From: Vulcanimicrobiota bacterium
Lineage (GTDB): Bacteria > Vulcanimicrobiota > Vulcanimicrobiia > Eremiobacterales > Eremiobacteraceae
Direction: 5' to 3'
Assembly: GCA_019235715.1 (NCBI GenBank)
Contig: JAFAKE010000018.1
Coordinates: forward strand, 1 to 46,130
DNA: 46,130 bases
Position 1 is the first letter of the stretch; each line of letters begins with the position of its first letter. The translations under genes and the position numbers were made by a program. Shown piece after piece: positions 23,813 to 32,574 of this stretch. Below the pieces are notes generated by a model. The model had not been told where the DNA came from. It ran no database searches and was given only the letters and a program-made list of their open reading frames with translations.

Positions 23813-24303
23813 CAGATGTCGAACTTCTTTCGCAATTGCGCCATGTCGACCGCGCTGAGGGCGGCCTCGTATCCTTTATTCGAGCGCGCCGAGCGCTCGG
23901 CATCGGCCGGCCGTCCTTCGCCCCCATGGCCGGCGGTCCGTCCGGCTCCTACCTCAGCGCGCGCAAGCGCCTGTTCCAACGTATCGGTCGTCAGCACGCC
24001 GAAGATGACCGGGACCCGAGTGCGCAGCGCCACATCGGCGACGCCGCGCGCGGCCTCGCGGGCGACGTGCTCGAAGTGCGGGGTCTGGCCACGGATCACG
24101 CAGCCCAGGCAGACGATGGCGTTATATTTCTTGGTCTCGGCGAGCCAGAGCGCGGCCAGCGGCAGCTCGAACGAACCGGGCACCTCGAACGACTCGATGA
24201 GATCGGGCTCGATGCGGGCGTCCGCAAAACCGCGCATGGCGCCTTCGAAAAGCGCCTGCGTGATCGGCGCGTTGAAACGGCTGCGGACGACGGCGAATCG
24301 CAC
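23812..24303 (-). CDS. ribH: 6,7-dimethyl-8-ribityllumazine synthase with an in-frame insertion
   Basis: 163 residues from GTG 24303. Core motifs are intact: RSRFNAPIT, SFEVPGSFELPLAA, GCVIRGQTPHFEHV (catalytic His) and FGVLTTDTLEQALARA. After RA the family normally has five residues (GTKAG-like) before NKG. Here 25 residues separate them, so about 20 residues are inserted next to the phosphate-binding loop. The flanking Arg and the NKG Lys are both kept. The enzyme joins the ribityl pyrimidine and the butanone phosphate in riboflavin synthesis. The gene follows ribBA by 12 bases. Confidence 0.92.
   Translation of the reverse strand: MRFAVVRSRFNAPITQALFEGAMRGFADARIEPDLIESFEVPGSFELPLAALWLAETKKYNAIVCLGCVIRGQTPHFEHVAREAARGVADVALRTRVPVIFGVLTTDTLEQALARAEVGAGRTAGHGGEGRPADAERSARSNKGYEAALSAVDMAQLRKKFDI
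23888..23901. repeat. 14-base perfect palindrome inside the ribH insertion
   Basis: GCCGAGCGCTCGGC is its own reverse complement and lies in the DNA coding for the extra residues of RibH (roughly 23881-23955). The same insert has further self-complementary GGCCGGCC blocks and repeated GGACGG, unlike the flanking conserved coding sequence. Confidence 0.6.
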
Positions 24304-24315
24304 CGGCGTGCGTCT

Positions 24316-25530
24316 TTAGCTAGAGCGGCGCTCGAGCAGGTGGCCGAGCTTTTCTCTCTTCGTGCGCAGGTACTCAGCATTGTGCTCGTCGCCGTCGACG
24401 ATCAGCGGAATGCGGCCTGTCATCTTCAGCCCATAGCCCTCAAGCCCGACGATCTTACGCGGGTTATTGGTGATGATCTTCATCTCGCGCACGCCTAGGT
24501 CGTGCAAGATCTGCGAGCCGGTTCCATACTCGCGGCTATCGACCGGCAATCCGAGTTTGACGTTCGCCTCGACCGTGTCGGCGCCGCTGTCTTGCAGTTC
24601 GTACGCACGCAGCTTGTTGGCCAGACCGATGCCGCGGCCTTCCTGATGAAGATACAGAAAGACGCCTCGTCCGGTGCGCGCGATGATCTGCAGCGCGGCA
24701 TCGCGCTGCGCGGCGCAGTCGCAGCGTTTGCTGCCGAGCGCGTCGCCGGTCAGACACTCTGAGTGGACGCGCACCGGCACGTCGCGGCCGTCGCCGATGT
24801 CGCCCATCACCATGGCGACGTGGCATGCTTGATCGACCTTGGATTCGTACGCGTAGCCCGTGAAATCGCCGAAGCGCGTGGGCAGCCGGAACGTCGCAAT
24901 GCGCTCGACGAGCTTCTCATGAAGCATGCGATACGCGATGAGATCGGTCACCGTGATCATCTTAAGGCTGTGTTCGGCGGCGAAGCGCTCGAGGTGCGGG
25001 CGGCGCATCATGGTGCCGTCCTCGTCCAGGATTTCGCATACGACGCCGGCCGGATACAGACCGGCGAGCTGCGCGAGATCGACAGCCGCCTCGGTTTGCC
25101 CGGCGCGCACGAGTACGCCGCCTTCGCGCGCCCGCAGTGGAAACGTATGACCGGGGCAGACGAAGTCGCTCGGCTTTGAGCGCGGATCGAGCAGCGCTGC
25201 GATCGTCGCTGCGCGATCGTGCGCTGAGATCCCGGTCGTCGTGCGGCCGCGCGCTTCGATGGAAACCGTGAACGCCGTCTCGAGCGGCGATGTGTTCTCA
25301 TGCACCATCATCGGAATGTGCAGTTCGTCGAGCCGGCGCCCGATGATCGGCACGCAGATCAAGCCACGGCCGTGTTTGGTCATGAAGTTGATGGCGTCGG
25401 CGGTGGCCAACTGCGCGGCCATCGTCAGGTCGCCTTCGTTCTCACGATCCTCGTCGTCCATGACGACGATCATCCGTCCGGCGCGGATGTCTGCGATGGC
25501 GTCTTCGATGCGTGCGAGCGGCATGGTCAC
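24316..25530 (-). CDS. ribBA: bifunctional dihydroxybutanone-phosphate synthase / GTP cyclohydrolase II
   Basis: 404 residues, normal for the fusion. The N-terminal DHBP synthase domain has MDDEDRENEGDLTMAA, TKHGRGLICVP and DRAATIAALLDP. The C-terminal GTP cyclohydrolase II domain has VHSECLTGDALGSKRCDC (zinc cysteines), HQEGRGIGLANKLRAY and NNPRKIVGLEGYGL. It makes both precursors of lumazine. ATG 25530 overlaps the ribE stop (ATGA). Confidence 0.97.
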   Translation of the reverse strand: MTMPLARIEDAIADIRAGRMIVVMDDEDRENEGDLTMAAQLATADAINFMTKHGRGLICVPIIGRRLDELHIPMMVHENTSPLETAFTVSIEARGRTTTGISAHDRAATIAALLDPRSKPSDFVCPGHTFPLRAREGGVLVRAGQTEAAVDLAQLAGLYPAGVVCEILDEDGTMMRRPHLERFAAEHSLKMITVTDLIAYRMLHEKLVERIATFRLPTRFGDFTGYAYESKVDQACHVAMVMGDIGDGRDVPVRVHSECLTGDALGSKRCDCAAQRDAALQIIARTGRGVFLYLHQEGRGIGLANKLRAYELQDSGADTVEANVKLGLPVDSREYGTGSQILHDLGVREMKIITNNPRKIVGLEGYGLKMTGRIPLIVDGDEHNAEYLRTKREKLGHLLERRSS

Positions 25531-26126
25531 TCTTTCAAGATAGAGGCTTGGACGTAGCGGGCGACGGGATCGACCTCCAGGTTGAGACGGTCGCCGGCCT
25601 GCGCGCGGCCGAGCGTGCTGCGCGCGAGCGTTTCAGGGATGAGCGCGACCGCGAAGGACGGCCGGCTTGCGTCTACTTCGGCGACGGTGAGGCTCACTCC
25701 GTCGAGCGCCACATACCCCTTTGCTACAATCATCGGCCTCAGCGCGGGCGGCGCAGAGCACCACATGCGAAAACCGGGCCCCTCTGACAGCTTGCGTTCG
25801 ATCTGCACGGTCGTATCCACGTGACCGTAGACGAGATGGCCGCCGAGCGGATCACCGAGCCGCAGGCTTGGTTCGAGATTCACGACGTCGCCGGCTTTAA
25901 GATCGCCGAGGTTGCTGCGCGCGAGCGTTTCGGGAACGACATCGAACGACAGACATCCGCGGTGCGCCTCCACCAACGTCAAGCAGACGCCGCTTACGTT
26001 GATGCTGGCGCCCGGCGCTTCGCTGTGCGCGAGCTGCGGGCTTTCGACGACGAGCCGGCGCGCGCCGTCCTTCGCTTCGACGGCGACGATCGTGCCTTCA
26101 TGTGCGATGAGCCCGGTGAAGATCGT
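25527..26126 (-). CDS. ribE: riboflavin synthase alpha subunit, apparent ACG start
   Basis: 199 residues if read from ACG 26126. It is a tandem lumazine-binding-domain protein: IFTGLIAHEGTI at the start, VSGVCLTLVE, SFDVVPETLARSNLGDL, GGHLVYGHVDTT, then the second repeat with ALDGVSLTVAEV and IPETLARSTLGR. It converts two lumazines to riboflavin. No ATG, GTG or TTG lies near the expected N-terminus. The expected start codon before IFTGLI is ACG, with GGAGGTG four bases upstream. An ATG there would also create the ribD stop (ATGA). The open frame continues upstream, but only as a shadow of ribD. Confidence 0.9.
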   Translation of the reverse strand, partial: TIFTGLIAHEGTIVAVEAKDGARRLVVESPQLAHSEAPGASINVSGVCLTLVEAHRGCLSFDVVPETLARSNLGDLKAGDVVNLEPSLRLGDPLGGHLVYGHVDTTVQIERKLSEGPGFRMWCSAPPALRPMIVAKGYVALDGVSLTVAEVDASRPSFAVALIPETLARSTLGRAQAGDRLNLEVDPVARYVQASILKE

Positions 26127-27226
26127 TGCACCTCCGGCGTGCCGGACACGAACACATCGCGCCCGATCGGCGCAACCGCATCGATCCGCGCGCGCGCGAT
26201 CTCGGGCGCGGCTAAAGCGTCCGGCAGCCGGCCAAAACGCTTCGATGCGATCAACCAATGAATGCGATCGACGAGACGTGCGGCGAGCAGTGCGCGCGCA
26301 AGCGTCGGCCCGGCTTCGCATAGCACGCTTAGGTGTCCTTGACGGCCCAAGCGCTTCAAGAGATCGTGCAAGTCGACCCGCCCGTCAGGCATATGCCGGC
26401 AGACCATGACGCGCGCGCCGCTGCGTTGCAAGCGCGCGCGCACCGCACGCGGCATCGTACGCGTCGTCGCGATCAGCGTTCGTGCCGCGCGTTGATCGTG
26501 CAAGATGCGTGCGCCGGGCGGAATGCGTCCGTGCGAATCGACGACGACGCGCAGATACGGCACAGCGCGGCGATGACGCGGGCGCACGGTCAACAGCGGA
26601 TCGTCGACGATCGCAGTGTCGACGCCGATCATCACGACATCGTGTTCGATGCGCTCGCGGCGTGTGAACGCGGCCGAGCGCGCGCCGGTGATCGGCGTGC
26701 GCTCGCCGCGGCGGCGCGCGACGTAGCCGTCGAGCGTTTGCGCGATCTTGAGCGTGAGGTATGGCAGACCGCTCGTCCGTTGCTTGAGATAGGCGCGATT
26801 CAATTCGCGCGCGGCATCGCCGCCATCGCCGATCTCGACGTCGACGCCGGCACGCTTCAGCGCCGCGATACCTCGTCCACGTACGCGCGCATCGGGATCC
26901 TCAAGCGCGATCACGACGCGCGCGATGCCGGCTCTTACAATCGCATCCGTGCACGGCGGGGTTCTGCCGCGATGCGCGCACGGTTCGAGCGTGACATACA
27001 GTGTCGCGCCGCGCGCGCGCGCGCCGGCCTGCGCGATCGCGACGTGTTCTGCGTGCGCCGCGCCGGCGCGGCGATGATGTCCTTCTCCGACGACACGGCC
27101 GTTGCGCACGAGAACGGCTCCAACCATCGGATTCGGACTTGTATCGCCGGCTGCGCGCGCCGCAAGGCGCAGAGCGCGGCGCATGTGCGGCGAAGGCTCG
27201 GCCGCGTTCTTGCGACGTACGATCAT
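25994..27226 (-). CDS. ribD: bifunctional diaminohydroxyphosphoribosylaminopyrimidine deaminase / reductase, with read-through tail
   Basis: 410 residues as written. The N-terminal zinc deaminase domain has GDTSPNPMVGAVLV, HAEHVAIAQAG and LEPCAHRGRTPPC. The C-terminal reductase domain has LTLKIAQTLDGYVA, GVDTAIVDDPLLTVR and LCEAGPTLARALL. The natural end is near GRDVFVSGTPEVQ (residue 367). The last 43 residues are an out-of-frame copy of the ribE start region, reached because a CGA replaces the expected TGA at 26125-26123. It acts after GTP cyclohydrolase II in riboflavin synthesis. No FMN riboswitch is seen upstream; comF ends 39 bases away. Confidence 0.93.
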   Translation of the reverse strand: MIVRRKNAAEPSPHMRRALRLAARAAGDTSPNPMVGAVLVRNGRVVGEGHHRRAGAAHAEHVAIAQAGARARGATLYVTLEPCAHRGRTPPCTDAIVRAGIARVVIALEDPDARVRGRGIAALKRAGVDVEIGDGGDAARELNRAYLKQRTSGLPYLTLKIAQTLDGYVARRRGERTPITGARSAAFTRRERIEHDVVMIGVDTAIVDDPLLTVRPRHRRAVPYLRVVVDSHGRIPPGARILHDQRAARTLIATTRTMPRAVRARLQRSGARVMVCRHMPDGRVDLHDLLKRLGRQGHLSVLCEAGPTLARALLAARLVDRIHWLIASKRFGRLPDALAAPEIARARIDAVAPIGRDVFVSGTPEVQRSSPGSSHMKARSSPSKRRTARAGSSSKARSSRTAKRRAPAST

Positions 27227-27265
27227 TGCGTCTGTGGGTTTTCGCGCTGACGCGGCGCGCTTCCG

Positions 27266-27907
27266 TCAAAGTTTGGCGGCCGCGCAAATCGCCATGATGC
27301 TGCGCGCTCCACAGGCGCGCAAGACCTGCGCGCATGCCCGCAGCGTCGCGCCTGTGGTCACGACATCGTCCACGAGCACGACGCGCCTGCAGGCGACGAC
27401 GCGTGCCTGGGGTCCCGCCGCGAACGCATCGCGGACATTGGTTTCACGCGCGCCGAGGTGCAATTCGCTTTGGGGTGACGTCGCGCGCACCCGGCACAGC
27501 GCATCAGCCAGCTCGAGCCGGCTCTCTCTTGCGAGTCGCCGCCAGCCCAGAGCCAGCGCGGCTGCCAACAGGCGCGCTTGATTATATCCGCGCGCGGCGA
27601 GACGCGCGGGATGCAATGGAACCGGCACGAGCACCTCGCCGCCCGGCGATACTCGTGCGGCGATCAGCGCACCCAGCGACACAGCGACGTCGCGCCGGTT
27701 TTGGTACTTACATGCGAGGATCGCTTGGCGCAACGGTCCGTCGTACGCTCCAAGCGCTAGGATCAAGCCAACGCCGTCCACATCGCGCCGCTTCGTCAGC
27801 GGCGTTTCCGCGATCCTCAAACGGCAGACTGGGCAAAACTCGTGTCCTGCGCGACCGCAGCCGGCGCACCGCGGCGGTGCGATCGCATCAAGCAACGCGC
27901 GCAACAC
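27266..27907 (-). CDS. comF: ComF family phosphoribosyltransferase-like protein
   Basis: 213 residues. The N-terminal zinc ribbon is PPRCAGCGRAGHEFCPVC, the middle has YDGPLRQAILACKYQNR and LVPVPLHPARLAARGYNQA, and the C-terminal PRPP-loop motif is VVLVDDVVTTGATLRAC. This matches ComF/GntX proteins, which assist uptake of transforming DNA in competent bacteria. The start is GTG 27907. It sits between an unknown gene and ribD in one long transcription run. Decayed pilin fragments elsewhere in the window are the only other possible competence link. Confidence 0.92.
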   Translation of the reverse strand: MLRALLDAIAPPRCAGCGRAGHEFCPVCRLRIAETPLTKRRDVDGVGLILALGAYDGPLRQAILACKYQNRRDVAVSLGALIAARVSPGGEVLVPVPLHPARLAARGYNQARLLAAALALGWRRLARESRLELADALCRVRATSPQSELHLGARETNVRDAFAAGPQARVVACRRVVLVDDVVTTGATLRACAQVLRACGARSIMAICAAAKL

Positions 27908-27952
27908 ACGTGCCGTGTCACGCGCGCAATCGCGTAGGACAAGGCTCCGGTA

Positions 27953-28348
27953 TCAGCGGCCGGAGCCGTAGACCTCGTTCATGTCAGCCGCGAGCTTGGA
28001 AAGGTCTCCGGCGATCGTATGATTGTCGGGCGAGAGCGCAGCGCGCGCGACCGCGTACGGGAGATCGTTGAATCTTGCGACTTTCACGAAAAAGGCGCTC
28101 GGGGACATACCGATAAGCGGAAAGTCACCCTCAAGCACCGGCTCGGCAGCCGGCGAGCCGATGATCCAAAAGTTAGACCCGCCGCCCGCTACGCAGCGCG
28201 CCTTCACGCCGCGCAGCGTGAGAACCGGCGCATTCATGTCCGCGCGCGGCTGCGGCGTCGACAAGAGCCTTTCCGCGGTCGCTTTGGATGACTTGATCAT
28301 GTGGTCGTTGATCCAGTCTTCTCCGCTCCCGGGCGGCTTATCGGGCAC
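27953..28348 (-). CDS. unknown protein between nadC and comF
   Basis: 131 residues from GTG 28348, chosen because GGAGGTG lies seven to nine bases upstream and the start overlaps the nadC stop by 11 bases. ATG 28300 is an alternative without a ribosome site. The N-terminus PDKPPGSGEDWINDHMI is hydrophilic, the middle has LTLRGVKARCVAGGGSNFWIIG, and the end is helical (DLSKLAADMNEVYGSGR). No signal peptide, no membrane segment, no family recognised. Coupling to nadC suggests co-expression with NAD synthesis only. Confidence 0.65.
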   Translation of the reverse strand: MPDKPPGSGEDWINDHMIKSSKATAERLLSTPQPRADMNAPVLTLRGVKARCVAGGGSNFWIIGSPAAEPVLEGDFPLIGMSPSAFFVKVARFNDLPYAVARAALSPDNHTIAGDLSKLAADMNEVYGSGR

Positions 28349-29198
28349 GCTCGCGCACCTCCGCGAAGTCAAGTGCTACGTCTAACCACGGCGCAGCGTG
28401 CGTCAAGGCGCCGGTCGAGATGATCTCGACTCCGGTGGCGGCGACGGCGCGGACGTTCTCAAGGCTCACGCCACCCGAGGCTTCGATGACTGCGCGGCCT
28501 TTCGCGATGCGCACCGCGTGGCTCATTTGTTCGAGCGGCATATTGTCGAGCAGCACGGCATCGGCACCGGCGTCGACGGCCTGCGAAACCGCTGCGAGGT
28601 CTTCGCACTCCACCTCGATGACCGTACCCGCCGGCGTGTTCGAGCGCGCCAGAAGCACGGCTTGGCCTGCGGTCAAACCTGCGGCGAGATGGTTGTCCTT
28701 GATGAGCACGGCGGACGCGAGATCGAAGCGGTGATTGAAACCACCGCCTGCCCGAACCGCATACCGTTCGAGAGCGCGCAGACCCGGAGTCGTCTTGCGC
28801 GTGTCGGCGATCCGCACAGGCAGCCCGCGAACGGCATCGACGAACCTGCGAGTAAGAGTTGCGATCCCGCTCAACCGGCCGATGAAATTGAGCGTGACGC
28901 GCTCGCCGGATAGGATGCCGCGTGCGGGGCCGGCGAGCCGTATGACGGCAGCGCCCGCGTTCACCAGCGCGCCGTCGGCATCCAAGATCTCGGCATCGAT
29001 CCGTTCGTCGGTAAGTCTCATCGCCATAAGACCGATCTGCAGCCCGGCGACGACGCCCTCCGAGCGCAACCGGACGTCGCCGTGGATACGGGCGCGTTCG
29101 CCGACTGTAGCCAGCGTGGTCACATCCTTCTCAGCGGCGTCTTCGTCGAGCGCGCGGCGTATGAGAGGCGCAAATCCGGCGGCCTGTGCCTGCGTCAT
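28338..29198 (-). CDS. nadC: nicotinate-nucleotide pyrophosphorylase (carboxylating)
   Basis: 286 residues from ATG 29198, which leaves 24 residues before DVTTLATV, as in other NadC proteins; GTG codons at 29225 and 29237 are alternatives. Motifs: NFIGRLSGIATLTR, IADTRKTTPGLRALERYAV, GGGFNHRFDL, IKDNHLA, VIEVECEDL, LLDNM and IEASGGVSLENV. It converts quinolinate and PRPP to nicotinate mononucleotide. It follows nadB by 41 bases. Confidence 0.96.
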   Translation of the reverse strand: MTQAQAAGFAPLIRRALDEDAAEKDVTTLATVGERARIHGDVRLRSEGVVAGLQIGLMAMRLTDERIDAEILDADGALVNAGAAVIRLAGPARGILSGERVTLNFIGRLSGIATLTRRFVDAVRGLPVRIADTRKTTPGLRALERYAVRAGGGFNHRFDLASAVLIKDNHLAAGLTAGQAVLLARSNTPAGTVIEVECEDLAAVSQAVDAGADAVLLDNMPLEQMSHAVRIAKGRAVIEASGGVSLENVRAVAATGVEIISTGALTHAAPWLDVALDFAEVRERAR

Positions 29199-29239
29199 CG
29201 GCTCGAAGGGAGCATTGTCGAGCACCGCATGACGCACTG

Positions 29240-30790
29240 CTAGCGCGGCACCGGCAGTGGCGCGATGGCGCTGCCGGCACGATCCCAAATGATGTGGACC
29301 AGCCATTGCGTGTCGTCGCGCTCGGGGAAGTCCTTGCGGTAGTGCGCCCCACGGCTCTCCTCGCGGATCAACGCCGATCGCGCGACGTACCGCGAAGCTT
29401 GCCACAAGGCGCGGGCTTCGAGCGCAGGGCGCGCGATGAGCTGACGGCTCAACTCTTGCGCCGCGATGCTCGCGAGTAAGGCCTGCAAGCCCACGGCGTC
29501 GCGTTCGATCCCCGCCGACCTCCACATCGCGGCCTGCAGACGCGCGATGTCTCCCGGCGCTTCGACAAAAGCAGGCGGAGACGAAAAAGGCGCGCCCGGG
29601 AACTCGTCGCGCAGGATGCTTTCGATGTCGTCGGCGGCACGCGCCGCGAAGACCAGACATTCGGCCAACGAATTGCTCGCGAGCCGGTTGGCGCCGTGCA
29701 GACCGGTGCACGCGCATTCGCCGATGGCGTAGAGCCGTGGCACTGAGGTGCGACCCCACAGGTCGGTGAGCACTCCGCCCATGTGATAGTGCGCGGCGGG
29801 TGCGATCGGAATCGGCGCCGTTGCGATGTCAATGCCGAAACGCGCACATGCCGCGGCGATGTTCGGAAAGCGCGTGCAGATCGCGTCGGGCGATCCGGCC
29901 GGACGCAGATCCAAGAACGCGACGCCGCCCGATTGCAGTTTGCCGAAGATCGCCCGAGCGACGATGTCGCGCGGCGCGAGCTCGCCGCGCGCATCCGTTT
30001 GGAAGAGGAACCGCTCACCGGCTCCATCGACGACGATCGCTCCTTCACCGCGCGCCGCCTCCGAAATGAGCAGCGCGGGCGCGCCTGCCACTGCGAGCGC
30101 CGTCGGATGGAATTGGACGAATTCGAGATCGCTCAACTTCGCGCCGGCTGCAAGGGCAAGCGCGAGCCCATCGGCCGTCGCTCCCGGCGGATTCGTCGTG
30201 CGCGAGAACAGCTGGCCGCTGCCACCCGTCGCCAGCGCCGTCGCGCCCGCCGCGACGCCGAGCAGCCGGTTGTCCGCGACCAGCCAGGCACCGCGGCAGC
30301 CTTCCGCCCCGCCGACGAGTTCGACGGCACACGCGCGCTCGACAACGGTGATGTTCGGATGCGCGCCGACCTTGTCGGCGAGCGTGGTGGCTATCGCCGC
30401 ACCGGTATTGTCTGCGGCGAACGCGACGCGGGCGTGAGAGTGCGCCGCCTCACGCGTGAGTGCGAGACCACCGTGAAGGTCGAAGGTGAATGCGACGCCT
30501 AGCCGCAGCAGCTCCTCAACTCGCTGCGGAGCCTCGCGCGCGACAAGTTCGGCGGCCGCCTCGTTCACCAGACCCGCGCCCGCGGCGATCGTATCGGCGG
30601 CGTGCGCCGCAGGAGAGTCGTCCTCAAGGTTGAGCGCCGCGGCCACGCCGCCTTGGGCCCACGCGGTATTCGACTCTTGCAGCGTGCCCTTCGTGGCTAA
30701 CACAACGTCAAGCCCGCGCTCGGCGGCGTGCAGCGCGAGGAGCAGTCCGGCCGCTCCTGCTCCGACGACGAGGACGTCTGTCTTGATCAA
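29240..30790 (-). CDS. nadB: L-aspartate oxidase
   Basis: 516 residues from TTG 30790, which overlaps the nadA stop. The FAD-binding start is VLVVGAGAAGLLLALHAAE, followed by SNTAWAQGGVAAAL, VQFHPTAL, HYHMGGVLTDLWGRTSVP and GLHGANRLASNSLAECLVF. It oxidises aspartate to iminoaspartate, the substrate of NadA. The flavin-binding and active-site blocks look complete. Confidence 0.96.
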   Translation of the reverse strand: MIKTDVLVVGAGAAGLLLALHAAERGLDVVLATKGTLQESNTAWAQGGVAAALNLEDDSPAAHAADTIAAGAGLVNEAAAELVAREAPQRVEELLRLGVAFTFDLHGGLALTREAAHSHARVAFAADNTGAAIATTLADKVGAHPNITVVERACAVELVGGAEGCRGAWLVADNRLLGVAAGATALATGGSGQLFSRTTNPPGATADGLALALAAGAKLSDLEFVQFHPTALAVAGAPALLISEAARGEGAIVVDGAGERFLFQTDARGELAPRDIVARAIFGKLQSGGVAFLDLRPAGSPDAICTRFPNIAAACARFGIDIATAPIPIAPAAHYHMGGVLTDLWGRTSVPRLYAIGECACTGLHGANRLASNSLAECLVFAARAADDIESILRDEFPGAPFSSPPAFVEAPGDIARLQAAMWRSAGIERDAVGLQALLASIAAQELSRQLIARPALEARALWQASRYVARSALIREESRGAHYRKDFPERDDTQWLVHIIWDRAGSAIAPLPVPR

Positions 30791-31749
30791 ACCGCCATCA
30801 TGCGCTCGATGGAGCGCCGCGCGCGGATCATGATATCCGTCGGAATCTCGATCGGATTGCGTTCGTTCTCAAGGCAATCCAAGACGGCGTCGAGTTCGAT
30901 GAACTTCATGTACGGGCAGTGCGGACATGGGGCGATCGAGTAGAAGTGTTTGTGCGGATGCAAGCGCTTTAGCCGCAGCAAAAGGCCGGCTTCGGTGAGG
31001 ATGATAAACCGCTGTGCCGGACTGGCGCCGGCGTAGTCCATGATTCCCTGTGTGCTGCCGACGTAGTCGGCGAGCTCGAGCACCTCGGGCGAGCACTCGG
31101 GATGGGCCAGCACCAGCGCGTCGGGATGTTGTTTCTTGCTCGCCAGCACCATGGGCGGCTGGATGACGAAGTGCGTTGGGCAGTATCCTTGCCACGCGAT
31201 GATCTTCTTATTCGGGACTTTCTTTTGCACGTAGCCGCCCAAATAGCGGTCGGGGCAGAACAAGACCTCGTCATCGGGCAGAGACTCGACCACCTTGGCG
31301 GCGTTGGTGGACGTGCAGCAGATGTCCGACTCCGCCTTCACCTCTGCGTACGTGTTCACGTATGAGACCAGTGGGAGCCCGGGGTATTTCGCGCGGAAGG
31401 CGCGTGCTTGATCCGCGGTGATCATATCCGCCAAACCGCAGCCGGCCTTCATGTCCGGCAACAGCACGAGTTTGTTCGGGCTGAGCAGTTTTGCCGTTTC
31501 AGCCATGAAATGGACACCGCAAAAGACGATAATGTCGGCTGAAGTGCGCGCGGCCTCGCGGCTCAAGTTGAGGCTATCACCGATGAAATCGGCCACCTCC
31601 TGGACTTCCCCGCGCTGGTAGATGTGGGCCAGGATGACCGCGTTCTTCTCGCGCGCGAGCTCACGAATGCGCTGCTGCGTGGCGCGCAGCGCGGGCGTCT
31701 GCTTTGCTTCGACTGTGCCGTCATCGGCAGGTAGGGCGATCGCAGTCAT
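30787..31749 (-). CDS. nadA: quinolinate synthase
   Basis: 320 residues. The three iron-sulfur cysteines are in CGVHFMAETAKLLSP, ECSPEV and CPHCPYMKF. Substrate motifs VILAHIYQRGEVQEVADFIG, SYVNTYAEVKAESDICCTS and LFCPDRYLG are present. It condenses iminoaspartate with dihydroxyacetone phosphate. The 77 bases between it and the upstream barrel gene could hold a promoter for nadABC, but I see no clear boxes. Confidence 0.97.
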   Translation of the reverse strand: MTAIALPADDGTVEAKQTPALRATQQRIRELAREKNAVILAHIYQRGEVQEVADFIGDSLNLSREAARTSADIIVFCGVHFMAETAKLLSPNKLVLLPDMKAGCGLADMITADQARAFRAKYPGLPLVSYVNTYAEVKAESDICCTSTNAAKVVESLPDDEVLFCPDRYLGGYVQKKVPNKKIIAWQGYCPTHFVIQPPMVLASKKQHPDALVLAHPECSPEVLELADYVGSTQGIMDYAGASPAQRFIILTEAGLLLRLKRLHPHKHFYSIAPCPHCPYMKFIELDAVLDCLENERNPIEIPTDIMIRARRSIERMMAV

Positions 31750-31826
31750 GCTCTAGTTCTTCTTCGACGTCCGCGGCCGCAGCACCCGTACATCCCACGT
31801 GCATCAATCGTCAGAGCGAGCACAGA

Positions 31827-32546
31827 TTATCTCGCTACCTTAAAGCGCGCTTCGAGAATGGCGCCGAACGACGTGTTGCGATCGGCAAGCGCCGGCGGTG
31901 AAACGAAATGCGCTTGATAGTCGATGTCGCGCACGCCGGCGCCGAAGTCGACGCCGCGCAAATGCAGCACGTATTCGGCTGTCCAATCCGTCGCCTCGGC
32001 GACTTCACTGTCGTAGCCCGGCGGCACGGGGATCGGACCTAATTCATAGCTGACCGAGCCATGCATCGCGGGCATGTACGCCGCGCGCAGCTCGAGCGTC
32101 CCCATATGACCGGAAGGCAGAAACGCGCGCGCTTCATAGCGGCTGCCCGTCACACGCGATGCGGCCGCCAGCGGCGGCGACAAGAGCGACGTCTGCTGAT
32201 TGATGATGACGATGCCGCCGCCGATCCAGAAGCGGTCGGTGCGACCGATGCGCAGGTGCGCGAGCGCGTTGAAAACGCTGACGTTGGTCAAGGGCTGCGG
32301 CACGCCGTGCGGCGCGACGAGATAGCTGCGGCCGCCCACCGACGGGATGCCCTCGATGGCAAGATCGACCGTTTTCCAGCGTTGGCGAAGTTCGAGTAAT
32401 GGTGCGACGCCGCTTATGGGCGCGCTGCCCGCCTGTTCGGCGTGCGTGCCGCTGACCATCACGCCTTCGATGCCCAACGTCGTCTCAGCACGGCTGGGAG
32501 CCGCGGTGAGCGCTAAAAGCGCGGCGAGGATGAGCAGAGCGCGCAC
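31827..32546 (-). CDS. secreted, probably outer-membrane beta-barrel protein
   Basis: 239 residues from GTG 32546. Signal peptide core ALLILAALLALTAAPSRA, then alternating polar and hydrophobic strands with aromatic ends, such as RFWIGGGIVIINQQ, YEARAFLPS and FGAILEARFKVAR, consistent with a small outer-membrane barrel. No family recognised. It lies 28 bases after the sugar nucleotidyltransferase on the same strand. Confidence 0.68.
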   Translation of the reverse strand: MRALLILAALLALTAAPSRAETTLGIEGVMVSGTHAEQAGSAPISGVAPLLELRQRWKTVDLAIEGIPSVGGRSYLVAPHGVPQPLTNVSVFNALAHLRIGRTDRFWIGGGIVIINQQTSLLSPPLAAASRVTGSRYEARAFLPSGHMGTLELRAAYMPAMHGSVSYELGPIPVPPGYDSEVAEATDWTAEYVLHLRGVDFGAGVRDIDYQAHFVSPPALADRNTSFGAILEARFKVAR

Positions 32547-32574
32547 TACGTCGATCTATTTCGTTTGCGTTCGC

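Noticed and set aside
27227-27265. FMN riboswitch before ribD
   Set aside because: Only 39 bases separate comF and ribD and none of the conserved riboswitch blocks is present.
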